Shown here piece after piece: positions 17,479 to 25,611 of a stretch of DNA of 64,000 nt. Under the pieces are notes generated by a model, which saw nothing but the letters and a program-made list of their open reading frames with translations, ran no database searches and was not told the origin of the DNA. Position numbers and translations under genes: made by a program. The stretch's first letter is position 1. The number at the start of each line of letters is the position of its first letter. This DNA is from UBA11606 sp965243715 (GTDB lineage: Bacteria; Actinomycetota; Acidimicrobiia; Acidimicrobiales; Aldehydirespiratoraceae): NCBI GenBank assembly GCA_965243715.1, contig CBDEVU010000017.1, positions 372,001-436,000 of the forward strand, read 5' to 3'.

Positions 17479-18398
17479 TAGCTAAGTCCCCTGAGGTGCT
17501 CAGGAACCGGCTGACCTAGGGCTTCGTAGTCACTAGGCCAGTTGGGGTTAAGCAGGTGCCATTGCTCGGGGGCTTGGGCGATGAGGGCTTCGAACTCGTT
17601 GGCCAGCATCTGGGTGACCCGCTCCACGTCGTCGCGCAGGCGTTTCGATTCCCGCTCGACCACTAGCGGAGGTCGGACTAGACCGTGGCGGGCTTTATCG
17701 CGCCAGAAGACCGCTGTCGGCATAAGCGGCACCTTGGCCCGCAACGCCAGGGTGGCCGGCCCGCCGGGCAACGTGGTCCGTTCGCCGAAGAAGGTCACGG
17801 GGATGCCGTTGCCGGGCAGGTCTCGATCGCATAGCAGACACACCAGATGACCGTTCTTGAGGGCTTTCATGATCGCCCCGCTCACGCCAGGCCCCAACGC
17901 ATGTATTTCCATCCCCAGCGACTCCCGCAACCCAACGAACCACTCGAACAATTCCGGTGGCTCGATGGCTTCCACGATGGCGGTGACCTTTACTCTGGGG
18001 ATACGAGCCAGCCAAAAAGCCGCCCATTCCCAGGTGCCGAGATGTGGCAAGGCCAAAATCGCCCCCGACTTTCCCGGGCCGCAGTGGGCCTCGATCTCGC
18101 CCACCCCTTCGTAGGAAAAACCGCGATCGAGTTCTTCCCGCCCGACCGCGGGAAGACGGAAGCTCTCAACGTAATAACGGGCGTACCAGGCGAAGGTCTC
18201 AGCCACCCGACGCCTTTTTTCCGTCGAACTCAGCGGGCGGCCAAGAACCCGTTCGAGGTTGCGAGCAACGATTTCGGCCTTCTCCCCCGCCATCATCGAC
18301 GCACTTAGGCCCGCCAGACGAGCGCCCGTGGTACCCATGGCGTCGGGCAGTCGCTGAGCGAGAAATGACCCGGCCCGGTAGGCCGAAACCGATGCCAT
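17478..18398 (-). CDS. Phosphatidylinositol mannoside acyltransferase (LpxL/HtrB-type)
   Basis: 306-residue member of the lysophospholipid acyltransferase superfamily. The catalytic H-x4-E motif is visible in ALPHLGTWEWAAF, and a conserved LLCDRDLPGNGIPVTFFG segment follows. By synteny (between pgsA and pimA) it corresponds to the mycobacterial PatA enzyme, which acylates the mannose of PIM1/PIM2 at the inner face of the membrane. LpxL-like late acyltransferases of lipid A are the closest other family, but no lipid A genes are seen here. Confidence 0.83.
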   Translation of the reverse strand: MASVSAYRAGSFLAQRLPDAMGTTGARLAGLSASMMAGEKAEIVARNLERVLGRPLSSTEKRRRVAETFAWYARYYVESFRLPAVGREELDRGFSYEGVGEIEAHCGPGKSGAILALPHLGTWEWAAFWLARIPRVKVTAIVEAIEPPELFEWFVGLRESLGMEIHALGPGVSGAIMKALKNGHLVCLLCDRDLPGNGIPVTFFGERTTLPGGPATLALRAKVPLMPTAVFWRDKARHGLVRPPLVVERESKRLRDDVERVTQMLANEFEALIAQAPEQWHLLNPNWPSDYEALGQPVPEHLRGLS

Positions 18399-18402
18399 GG
18401 AG

Positions 18403-19122
18403 CTAGTTGTCGTTGCGCTCGACTCGGGCAGTTCCTAGGCGAGCAGAGAGGGCCCGGCGTTCACGCATTCGCTGACGCCATAGGGTCTCGGTTTGGCGTT
18501 GACGGGGCTTGCGACGGGGCCGCCGGGTGGGGACGGGGCGATCCTCTGAGGCTTGACGCCACACTTTGACGAAGCGCTGCCCCGCCGTGATGACGGTGAG
18601 CGCCAGCATCACCCAGAGGGTGGCGATGAGCAGTTGGGGGAACAGCAAAGCGAAGGCCAACACGATGATGCGCTCCGCCCGTTCCATTATTCCGCCCTTG
18701 GCATCGAAGCCGAGGGACTCGGCCTTGGCCCGCTGGTACGAAATGAACATCGCTAAGCCCATGATGGCCACCGGGAGCATCATGATGCGGCCCGGTTCGA
18801 CACTGGCAAGGTGCCAGGCAACACCGCCGAACAGCAAACCGTCGGTCAACCGATCGGCCACGGAGTCAAAGTACGCCCCGCGCACCGAACCGCTTCCGGC
18901 GGCCCTAGCTACCGCACCGTCGAGCGCGTCGGGGATAGCGGTCAGCAACAAAAACAAGAACCCAACCGAGTGGTATCCGGCACCAATCGTCACCGCTGCA
19001 ACGCCAGCCATGAGGATGCCAATGACGGTTATGACATCGGGCGTTATGCCCGTCTTTACTAGACTTCGGCCGATTGGGGTCAGGCTGCGGTCGACTTGGG
19101 CACGCAACTTTCCGTCGAACAT
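18403..19122 (-). CDS. pgsA: CDP-alcohol phosphatidyltransferase, probable phosphatidylinositol phosphate synthase
   Basis: Membrane enzyme that joins CDP-diacylglycerol to an alcohol, here probably inositol phosphate. The CDP-alcohol motif is complete: DALDGAVARAAG followed by GAYFDSVADR gives the D-x2-D-G-x2-A-R...G-x3-D-x3-D pattern. I start at the ATG at 19122 (MFDGKLRAQVDRSLTPIG), giving 239 residues; a longer frame from 19179 adds nothing homologous. About five to six helices follow, then a basic C-terminal tail rich in Arg. Position directly before the PIM acyltransferase and pimA favours PI-phosphate over phosphatidylglycerol-phosphate synthesis. Confidence 0.85.
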   Translation of the reverse strand: MFDGKLRAQVDRSLTPIGRSLVKTGITPDVITVIGILMAGVAAVTIGAGYHSVGFLFLLLTAIPDALDGAVARAAGSGSVRGAYFDSVADRLTDGLLFGGVAWHLASVEPGRIMMLPVAIMGLAMFISYQRAKAESLGFDAKGGIMERAERIIVLAFALLFPQLLIATLWVMLALTVITAGQRFVKVWRQASEDRPVPTRRPRRKPRQRQTETLWRQRMRERRALSARLGTARVERNDN

Positions 19123-19194
19123 GAAAACTCCCGAACTTGGAGACGACTCAAGGGTAGCAGTGACCCAGCCCGAATCCATCCCGGGGGTGGACAG

Positions 19195-19692
19195 TCAGGT
19201 GTCGTAGCCGGTCCAGTCCTCGGGGTTCGATTCGACGAAACGGCCGATAATCTCACCGTCGATCCCGTCAACAAGGACAAGGCCGCGGTGTTCTGGCGAT
19301 GCCTCGTTACTGTAAAGCAGGATTCGCCAGGTCGGGCGACTGCGGAGGCCTCGCCAACCCAGTTGAGCCGAGGCGTGGCCCACCGCGAAGCCGACTTCTT
19401 TGGTCGCCGCGCCGAGGGCGTGCTCCTCATCGAAGGACAGGTCCCAGGCTCCTTGCCAGTGGTAAAGCCCAACCAAAATCAACCCGAGGCCCGCCACAAG
19501 AATGCCGTTGTTCACGAGGACCGCATCTTCGCCCGCCTGGTTCCACAGCAGGATGCAGCCGAGACCGACCAGTCCGTAGAGCACGGCGGGGATTCGGCGG
19601 CGATTGTTGTTGGGGAAAAGATAGGGCGCGGCGAGCGCGGACGGGTCGAGGTCGGCCGGAAGTTCATCGCGGATTTCGTCGTCGACTGACAC
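19195..19692 (-). CDS. Small two-helix membrane protein of unknown function
   Basis: I do not recognise this family. A GTG at 19692 gives 165 residues. The frame stays open far upstream but only as a shadow of thrS. An acidic N-terminus (SVDDEIRDELPADLDPSALAAPY) is followed by two hydrophobic helices (around IPAVLYGLVGLGCILLW and NNGILVAGLGLILVGLYHW) and a roughly 85-residue soluble C-terminal part. It lies 31 bases after thrS and before pgsA, where mycobacteria carry a HIT-family gene. No HIT motif (HxHxH) is present, so it is not a homologue of that gene. Confidence 0.6.
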   Translation of the reverse strand: MSVDDEIRDELPADLDPSALAAPYLFPNNNRRRIPAVLYGLVGLGCILLWNQAGEDAVLVNNGILVAGLGLILVGLYHWQGAWDLSFDEEHALGAATKEVGFAVGHASAQLGWRGLRSRPTWRILLYSNEASPEHRGLVLVDGIDGEIIGRFVESNPEDWTGYDT

Positions 19693-19723
19693 GCTAGTAA
19701 GACTACGCCCTACGCCTGAGACA

Positions 19724-21709
19724 TCAGCGTTTCTCGTCCACCTCGGAACGGAGGCAAGCAATAAAGGCGTCGACGCTGATGTCACGTTCGGGTTTAGTTT
19801 CGCCGCGACGGTTGACCCCCGCAGTGCCGTGAGCGACATCGTCGTCGCCGACCACCAACAGGTACGGAACCTTGTCGACCTTGCCGTTACGAACCCGTTT
19901 TCCGAGCGGTTCGACCGCCTCGGCCACGTCGGCTCTAAAACCGTCCGCGCGCAATCGGGCGACCAGATCGTGGGCGTAGTCGTGGTGGACTTCAGCAACC
20001 GGCAGCACCCGCACCTGAAGGGGCGCCAGCCACGCCGGAAAAGCCCCGGCGTAGTGTTCGATGAGCACGCCAAAAAAGCGTTCAATCGAGCCCAGCAGAG
20101 CTCGGTGGATCATTACCGGTTGCATCCGTTGGCCGTCCGCGGCTACGTACTCGAGACCGAAACGGTCGGGCAGGTTGAAGTCGAGTTGAATAGTGGACAG
20201 TTGCCACGCTCGGCCAATGGCGTCCTTGATGTCGACGTCGATCTTCGGGCCGTAAAAGGCACCGCCGCCTTCATCGACGACGTAATCGAGTCCGTGGGCC
20301 TCGAGGGCGAGGCGCAAACCTTCGGTGGCTTCCGCCCACAACTCGAGGTCACCCACCGCCTTCTCAGTCGGGCGAGTCGAAAGCTTGGCCTGGAAGTCGT
20401 GGAAGCCGAAGTCGCGCAACTGCGAAAGCACGAAATCCAGTAACGAGGAGAGTTCTGCTTCGATTTCTTGTCGGGTGCAGAAGATGTGGCTGTCGTCTTG
20501 GGTGAAGCCGCGGCTACGCAGCAGGCCGTGAATCGCCCCCGAAAGCTCGTAGCGGTAAACGGCCCCCAATTCAAACAAGCGCAACGGGAGTTCACGGTAG
20601 CTGCGTTGGTTCGCTCGGTAGACCATCACGTGGAAGGGGCAGTTCATCGGCTTCGGGTAGTAGCTAACGCCGTCGAGTTCCATCGGCGGATACATGCCAT
20701 CGGCGTAAAAGTCGAGATGCCCAGAGGTCTCCCACAACACGGATTTGGCGATGTGTGGCGAAAAGACGAACTCGTAACCGCCGTGTTGGTGACGATCGCG
20801 GGAGTAGTCCTCGATGAGCTTGCGAATAAGCGCGCCTTTGGGGTGCCAGACCGCCAACCCGGGCCCCAGTTCGTCTGGCCAGCTGACTAGATCGAGTTCT
20901 CGCGCTAACCGGCGGTGATCGCGCTTGTCGGCCTCGGCCAACATCTGCAGGTGAGTTTTGAGTTCCTTCTTGGAGGACCAGGCCGTGCCGTAGATGCGTT
21001 GTAGCATCGGGCGGGTCACATCGCCTCGCCAGTAAGCGCCCGCCACGGACTGCAACTTGAAGTGACCCAAGCGGCCAGTGCTCGGCACGTGAGGCCCAGT
21101 ACACATGTCGCGGAAGCTCTCGCCGTTGGCGTAGTAGCTAATGGTGTCGCCACCACCGATCTCGCCTGAATCCTCAACGCTGACCGGACCGGCGATGACC
21201 CGTTCGATAATCTCGGCCTTGAAAGTATCGTGGGCGAAGAACGCAGCTGCTGCCGCGGCGGGCATCTCGTGGCGCACAAAGGTCTGATCAGCGGCCACGA
21301 TTTCGTGCATACGTGCCTCGATGGCGACAAGGCTCTCTTCGCTCAAGGTCTCGCCCGCGGGAAGTTCGACGTCGTAGAAGAAACCATTTTCAATCGCCGG
21401 TCCGATGGCCAGCTGAGTCCCGGGGTACAGGTCGAGGACTGCCTGAGCCATGAGGTGAGCGGTGCTATGACGGATGGTGTGCAAGCCCCGTTCCGACCTA
21501 GGGGTAACAATCTCGACGGTATTGCCGTCAGCGAGAGAGGCCGTGATGTCGCTCTCGACCCCATCGACGACGGCAATCAGGGCATCGGCGGCTAGCCGCG
21601 GACCAATGGTCGCGGCCAAGTCCGCTGCCGATGATCCAGCCGGAAGCTCCCGCGCCGAACCGTCCGGCAGATAAACAGAGATCACGTCACTCGCAGCAGC
21701 CCTACTCAT
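19724..21709 (-). CDS. thrS: Threonyl-tRNA synthetase
   Basis: Charges tRNA-Thr. I choose the ATG at 21709 (MSRAAASDVISVYLPDGSA), giving 661 residues; the open frame extends further upstream but without homology. Domains in order: N-terminal TGS (about 8-70), editing domain with the HSTAHLMAQAV zinc/hydrolysis motif, class II catalytic core (NCPFHVMVYRANQRSYRELP, SRGFTQDDSHIFC, STRPTEKAVG), and a C-terminal anticodon-binding domain ending with VNRRGETKPERDISVDAFI. It opens the thrS to pgsA stretch that is also found in mycobacteria. Confidence 0.96.
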   Translation of the reverse strand: MSRAAASDVISVYLPDGSARELPAGSSAADLAATIGPRLAADALIAVVDGVESDITASLADGNTVEIVTPRSERGLHTIRHSTAHLMAQAVLDLYPGTQLAIGPAIENGFFYDVELPAGETLSEESLVAIEARMHEIVAADQTFVRHEMPAAAAAAFFAHDTFKAEIIERVIAGPVSVEDSGEIGGGDTISYYANGESFRDMCTGPHVPSTGRLGHFKLQSVAGAYWRGDVTRPMLQRIYGTAWSSKKELKTHLQMLAEADKRDHRRLARELDLVSWPDELGPGLAVWHPKGALIRKLIEDYSRDRHQHGGYEFVFSPHIAKSVLWETSGHLDFYADGMYPPMELDGVSYYPKPMNCPFHVMVYRANQRSYRELPLRLFELGAVYRYELSGAIHGLLRSRGFTQDDSHIFCTRQEIEAELSSLLDFVLSQLRDFGFHDFQAKLSTRPTEKAVGDLELWAEATEGLRLALEAHGLDYVVDEGGGAFYGPKIDVDIKDAIGRAWQLSTIQLDFNLPDRFGLEYVAADGQRMQPVMIHRALLGSIERFFGVLIEHYAGAFPAWLAPLQVRVLPVAEVHHDYAHDLVARLRADGFRADVAEAVEPLGKRVRNGKVDKVPYLLVVGDDDVAHGTAGVNRRGETKPERDISVDAFIACLRSEVDEKR

Positions 21710-21755
21710 AGCAGTCCTCAGGCTAGCCGTGGACTCCCGATTCAAGGGACGATGT

Positions 21756-22514
21756 TCAGGCTGAAACCGAGCGTAAAACGTCGGCTGACGACCGCCGTTC
21801 GGACTCATCTGGTTTTGTGTCGACGGTATCGGTTGCGGTGTCCTTGGCCTGAACCTTCCTGGCGTAAGTGTCCACGTAGTCTTGCCCGGTAAGTTCACGA
21901 ATCTCGTACATGACCTCATCGGTCATCTGGCGCAGTCGGAGACGAGCGTCGCCCGCCGAGGTGGAATGAACCGGTTGAATTGGACGGCCGAAGCGAATCT
22001 CTACCGGCCGAAACACCTTCGGCAGTCGCGCATCTGGTGGCTGTATCGCTCGGATTCCTAGCAGTCCGACGGGAACGATGGGAGAACCTGTGCGCACGCT
22101 CAGCCGCGCCGCCCCCGTATGCCCCTTGTACAGCACGCCACTGCGAGACCTTGTCCCTTCGGGGAAGATACCGAACAACTCCCCCGCCTCGAGCACTCGG
22201 GCCGCCGTGTCGAGCGCCCGGGCCGAGGCGTGGCCGCTGCTGCGATCGATGGGGATCATCCCTAAGGCGGGGAAAAGGCGGCGGGTCTTCCAGTCGTCTA
22301 GATATTCGGCCTTGCCAACATAGCTAATACGCCGAGGCAGCACCACCGGGAGAAAAAAACTATCGAGAACCGATGTGTGGTTGGGCGCCAAGATTACGCC
22401 GCCGTGCAGTGGAAGGTTGTCGAGACCGGAGACCTTAATTCGCCAGAGGGCTTTGACGATGGGACGAGCAATGGCGAGCGTCCTCGCCTGCAGTTTTCCT
22501 GCCCCTTCGCTCAT
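21756..22514 (-). CDS. 1-acyl-glycerol-3-phosphate acyltransferase (PlsC family)
   Basis: Adds the second acyl chain to lysophosphatidic acid, or acylates a related lipid. I start at the ATG at 22514, which has a good GGAAGGA ribosome site; this gives 252 residues. PlsC motifs are clear: APNHTSVLDSFFLP (H-x4-D), a basic GMIPIDR segment, and GIFPEGTRSRSG. The last 30 or so residues are polar and not conserved. Located between mshC and thrS in the same direction. Confidence 0.88.
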   Translation of the reverse strand: MSEGAGKLQARTLAIARPIVKALWRIKVSGLDNLPLHGGVILAPNHTSVLDSFFLPVVLPRRISYVGKAEYLDDWKTRRLFPALGMIPIDRSSGHASARALDTAARVLEAGELFGIFPEGTRSRSGVLYKGHTGAARLSVRTGSPIVPVGLLGIRAIQPPDARLPKVFRPVEIRFGRPIQPVHSTSAGDARLRLRQMTDEVMYEIRELTGQDYVDTYARKVQAKDTATDTVDTKPDESERRSSADVLRSVSA

Positions 22515-22548
22515 GTCTTCCTTCCGTCTAGCTGGCCGTCTGTGAACA

Positions 22549-23688
22549 TCATGGCCCAACTGGCACATGGATGCCCAATAGAGCCGCTGTTTGGCTAACT
22601 CCCTCACCCCGCTCAACCGCTCGACCTATGGCATTCAACGCACCGGGGACATCTAGATCATCGTCAACGTAGCGACGTACCTCATCAATCGCACCCTCTC
22701 CTTCGCCTGCCTGAACCCAGGCGCGATAGCGAGTCATTGCATCGTCGAGAAGGGCGCCACTCCAACTCCAGGGGCGCCGATAGTGGTGCATCGAAAGGGC
22801 GATCCGGATCGCCGCGGCCGGGTACAATCTACGGAGATCTCGAACCATCACGAGATTGCCGGTGGACTTGGCCATCTTCCGGCCATCGACATGCACCATC
22901 GACTGGTGGAGCCAGTGCCGCACGAACGGCTTCCCCGTGATGGCTTCGGCTTGGGCGGCGACACACTCGTGATGCGGGAAGAGTAGATCGACTCCACCGC
23001 CGTGAAGATCAATCGTGTCTCCTAGTTCCCGAAGCGCCAAGGCCGCACACTCCACGTGCCAACCGGGGCGACCGGGTCCCCATCGGGCTTCCCACTCTGG
23101 CTCTCCGGCGGCGGACGGACGCCACACGACGAAGTCCAACGGGTTGCGCTTACGCGGGTCGTTGGGGAAGTCGTCCGCCCCTGCAGTAAGATCGAGCATG
23201 CGCTGGTCGCCGAGGGCGCTGAGGGTGCCAAACCGATCGCTCGCCGCCGTATCGAAAAACACGGTTGTCGGAGAACCAGACCCGCCGACGAGGTAGGCAT
23301 GACCCGTCGATAGCAAGGCATTCACCACGCCACGAATGTTGGGGATGGCGCCGGTGGCCCGCGGCTCAGACCACGGCTCCAGCGTATTGAGCGCCCGCAT
23401 GTCGTCATCGAACTGAGCCGTCTCACCAAACGCGAGGTCCAAATAATGGACCCCTCGACGATGGGCCGCGGCGAGAAGATCGTCGTCAACATCGGTAATG
23501 TTGCGCACGTAGCGAACCTCGTGGCCCAAATCGATCAGCCTGCGTTGCAACACGTCGTAGGTGACATAGGTCACGGCATGTCCGAGGTGGGTGGCGTCGT
23601 ACGGTGTGATACCGCAGACATACATCGACACTAGAGGGCCGGGTTCAAATGGCACCACGCTGCCGCGTCGAGTGTCGTACAGTCGCAT
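22549..23688 (-). CDS. mshC: Mycothiol cysteine ligase MshC (CysS paralogue)
   Basis: Joins cysteine to glucosaminyl-inositol in mycothiol synthesis, the main thiol of actinobacteria. It is a class I synthetase fold related to CysS but shorter (379 residues from the ATG at 23688). MshC-type sequence is seen in MYVCGITPYDATHLGHAVTY and YVRNITDVDDDLLAAA, and the zinc-site and active-site region WHVECAALALRELGDTIDLHGGG is intact. The KMSKS loop reads KMAKS (GRKMAKSTGN). An ATG at 23700 or a TTG at 23727 are alternative starts. It is divergent from fabI with only about 56 bases between them. Confidence 0.88.
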   Translation of the reverse strand: MRLYDTRRGSVVPFEPGPLVSMYVCGITPYDATHLGHAVTYVTYDVLQRRLIDLGHEVRYVRNITDVDDDLLAAAHRRGVHYLDLAFGETAQFDDDMRALNTLEPWSEPRATGAIPNIRGVVNALLSTGHAYLVGGSGSPTTVFFDTAASDRFGTLSALGDQRMLDLTAGADDFPNDPRKRNPLDFVVWRPSAAGEPEWEARWGPGRPGWHVECAALALRELGDTIDLHGGGVDLLFPHHECVAAQAEAITGKPFVRHWLHQSMVHVDGRKMAKSTGNLVMVRDLRRLYPAAAIRIALSMHHYRRPWSWSGALLDDAMTRYRAWVQAGEGEGAIDEVRRYVDDDLDVPGALNAIGRAVERGEGVSQTAALLGIHVPVGP

Positions 23689-23696
23689 CACGGGTA

Positions 23697-23718
23697 CCAT
23701 AACGCCCGTGCCATAACG
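23697..23718. repeat. Direct repeat CCATAACG x2 in the mshC-fabI divergent region
   Basis: The octamer CCATAACG occurs at 23697-23704 and again at 23711-23718, 14 bases apart, in the short space between mshC (minus) and fabI (plus). The spacing is short of two helical turns and the copies face the same way. It could be an operator or chance. If mshC starts at 23700, the first copy lies inside its first codons. Confidence 0.3.
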
Positions 23719-23744
23719 TGGGGGCAAGACTTCAGGAGGCCGCC

Positions 23745-24512
23745 GTGGGCGTGCTTGACGGAAAAAATATTGTGATCACCGGTGTTCTCACCGATGCTTC
23801 ACTTGCGTTTGGGGTTGCTAAGTTGGCCCAAATTGAAGGTGCCGCGGTCATCCTCACCGGCGCCGGGCGCGGTCTTCGCCTGACCCAGCGAACCGCCCGC
23901 AAGCTTCCCGTCGAACCGTTGGTTTACGAGTTCGACGTAACTAATCCTGACCACGCCACCAGCCTCCACGATGCGTTAGCCAAAGAGTGGGGGCATGTCG
24001 ATGGGGCACTTCACGCTATCGGCTTTGCTCCTGAGGCTTGTCTCGGCGACGACTTCATGGCCGCCACCTGGGACGACGTTAAGGTGGCTGTGGAGATCTC
24101 GGCGTATTCGCTCAAGCTACTCGCCGAGGCGGTTGCGCCTTTGATGACACACGGTGGCTCTATCGTCGGCCTCGATTTCGACGCCACCGTTGCCTGGCCC
24201 GCCTACAACTGGATGGGTGTCGCCAAGGCCGCCCTAGAGTCCACTAGCCGGTATTTGGCCCGAGAGTTAGGCCCCGCGGGCATCCGCTGCAACCTGATTG
24301 CCGCCGGACCAATCCGCACTATGGCCGCCAAATCGATCCCCGGCTTCAAGCGCTTCGAGGACGTCTGGGACGCTCAAGCCCCGCTCGGTTGGGACGTCGA
24401 AGATTCATCGGCTGTTGCCCGTTCGACAGTGGCGTTGTTGTCGGACTGGTTCCCGAGCACGACAGGTTCGATGATCCATGTCGATGGCGGCTTCCACGCC
24501 GTCGGGGTCTAA
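23745..24512 (+). CDS. fabI: Enoyl-[acyl-carrier-protein] reductase (NADH), InhA/FabI type
   Basis: Catalyses the last reduction of each fatty-acid elongation cycle. The start is the GTG at 23745, preceded by a perfect AGGAGG five bases away, which gives 255 residues; a longer frame from 23718 would include this ribosome site. The sequence begins GVLDGKNIVITGVLTDASLAFGVA, very like mycobacterial InhA, and has the catalytic Tyr-x6-Lys in YNWMGVAKAALES plus a C-terminal MIHVDGGFHAVGV. It is the only plus-strand gene before 26976. Confidence 0.93.
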   Translation: MGVLDGKNIVITGVLTDASLAFGVAKLAQIEGAAVILTGAGRGLRLTQRTARKLPVEPLVYEFDVTNPDHATSLHDALAKEWGHVDGALHAIGFAPEACLGDDFMAATWDDVKVAVEISAYSLKLLAEAVAPLMTHGGSIVGLDFDATVAWPAYNWMGVAKAALESTSRYLARELGPAGIRCNLIAAGPIRTMAAKSIPGFKRFEDVWDAQAPLGWDVEDSSAVARSTVALLSDWFPSTTGSMIHVDGGFHAVGV

Positions 24513-24546
24513 CGATCCGGGGCTGTGCCGCTAACTGGCTGTGCCG

Positions 24547-25611
24547 CTAAATGATAGGGGATCCCTGGCCGCCATCTGTTTCGTCGGTGATATCGCCGAC
24601 GAGCGCCTCCAGTACATCCTCCAAGGTGACTATCCCCAGCAGTTCACCACGGGGGCAACGAACTAGGGCCATATGTCGCCGCTGATTGCGCATGGAATGC
24701 ATGATGTCCCGAACCGGGCGATCCGGCCCCACGATCAGCATGCGCCGGATCATCTCGAGAGGGACGGGATCGTCACGTTCGCCCGCCGCGAACCGCAGCA
24801 GGTCCTTACTGTGAACGAATCCGACAACATCGTGGGGCCCCGATGCTGTAACTGGGACTCGGCTATGGCCGTGTTCGGCAACGACGGCTTCTAGATCGCT
24901 CACGGAGGTGGACCGCGGAACGCTCAGCATGCAGGCCCGCGGGACCATGATTGAAGCTGCGGTGCGAGTCCTAAAGTCGAGCGCGCCCGCTAACAGATCG
25001 TGATCGACATCTTCCAACGTGCCGTCTTCGACCGCCCCTTCAATGAGCGTATGAAACTCCTTGACCGTAAGCGCCGTGTTGATTTCGTCTACTGGCTTCA
25101 TGCCGAGCAACCCTGTGATTGCGTTACTGATCACGGTGAGGAACCACACAATGGGGCGAAAAACAGTGACATAAACGCGGTGTAGCGGGGCGAGCCGTCG
25201 AGCCGATTGTTCAGGGGCGGCGAGAGCGAGGTTCTTGGGCACCATCTCGCCGATCACCATGTGGAGCACCACCACAACGGCGAGCGCGGTGATGAACGAA
25301 ATCGTGTGGAGCACGCCCGACGGAATCTCAACGAAGCGTTCGATGACCGATTCGAAGAGCGCTGCTACCGCGGGTTCGGCCACGTAACCCAAACCAAGCG
25401 ACGCCATCGTGATACCGAGTTGTGCTCCGGCGAGTTGCGGCTGAAGATCGCGTACGGCTTCGAGCGCCACCGCGGCCCGCCGGTCCCTATCATCTGCGGC
25501 CATCGGTTCGAGGCGGGCCGCTCGGCTGGCTAGCAAAGCAAACTCGACGGCCACAAAAAAGGCGTTAGCGACTAACAAGCCGAGGGCGGCTAACAGTGAC
25601 CATCCGATCAT
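24547..25611 (-). CDS. DUF21/CBS-pair membrane protein (CNNM/HlyC-like), short form
   Basis: 354-residue protein with an N-terminal DUF21 transmembrane domain (about 1-190, with VANAFFVAVEFALLASRAARLEP and GAQLGITMASLGLGYVAEP) and a CBS-domain pair (about 200-340: AASIMVPRACMLSVPRSTSV, then LRFAAG and LGIVTLEDVLEALVGDITDE). It ends just after the second CBS domain, so it lacks the CorC_HlyC C-terminal domain that its neighbour has. Relatives are linked to magnesium and cobalt homeostasis; annotation as hemolysin is historical. It is coupled to the larger paralogue by an ATGA overlap; the two may form a heteromer. Confidence 0.85.
   Translation of the reverse strand: MIGWSLLAALGLLVANAFFVAVEFALLASRAARLEPMAADDRDRRAAVALEAVRDLQPQLAGAQLGITMASLGLGYVAEPAVAALFESVIERFVEIPSGVLHTISFITALAVVVVLHMVIGEMVPKNLALAAPEQSARRLAPLHRVYVTVFRPIVWFLTVISNAITGLLGMKPVDEINTALTVKEFHTLIEGAVEDGTLEDVDHDLLAGALDFRTRTAASIMVPRACMLSVPRSTSVSDLEAVVAEHGHSRVPVTASGPHDVVGFVHSKDLLRFAAGERDDPVPLEMIRRMLIVGPDRPVRDIMHSMRNQRRHMALVRCPRGELLGIVTLEDVLEALVGDITDETDGGQGSPII

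Noticed and set aside
24518..24552. Tandem GGCTGTGCCGCTAA copies between fabI and the CBS gene as a terminator
   Set aside because: It is a short direct repeat without hairpin potential or a T run; probably a local duplication at the convergent gene ends.
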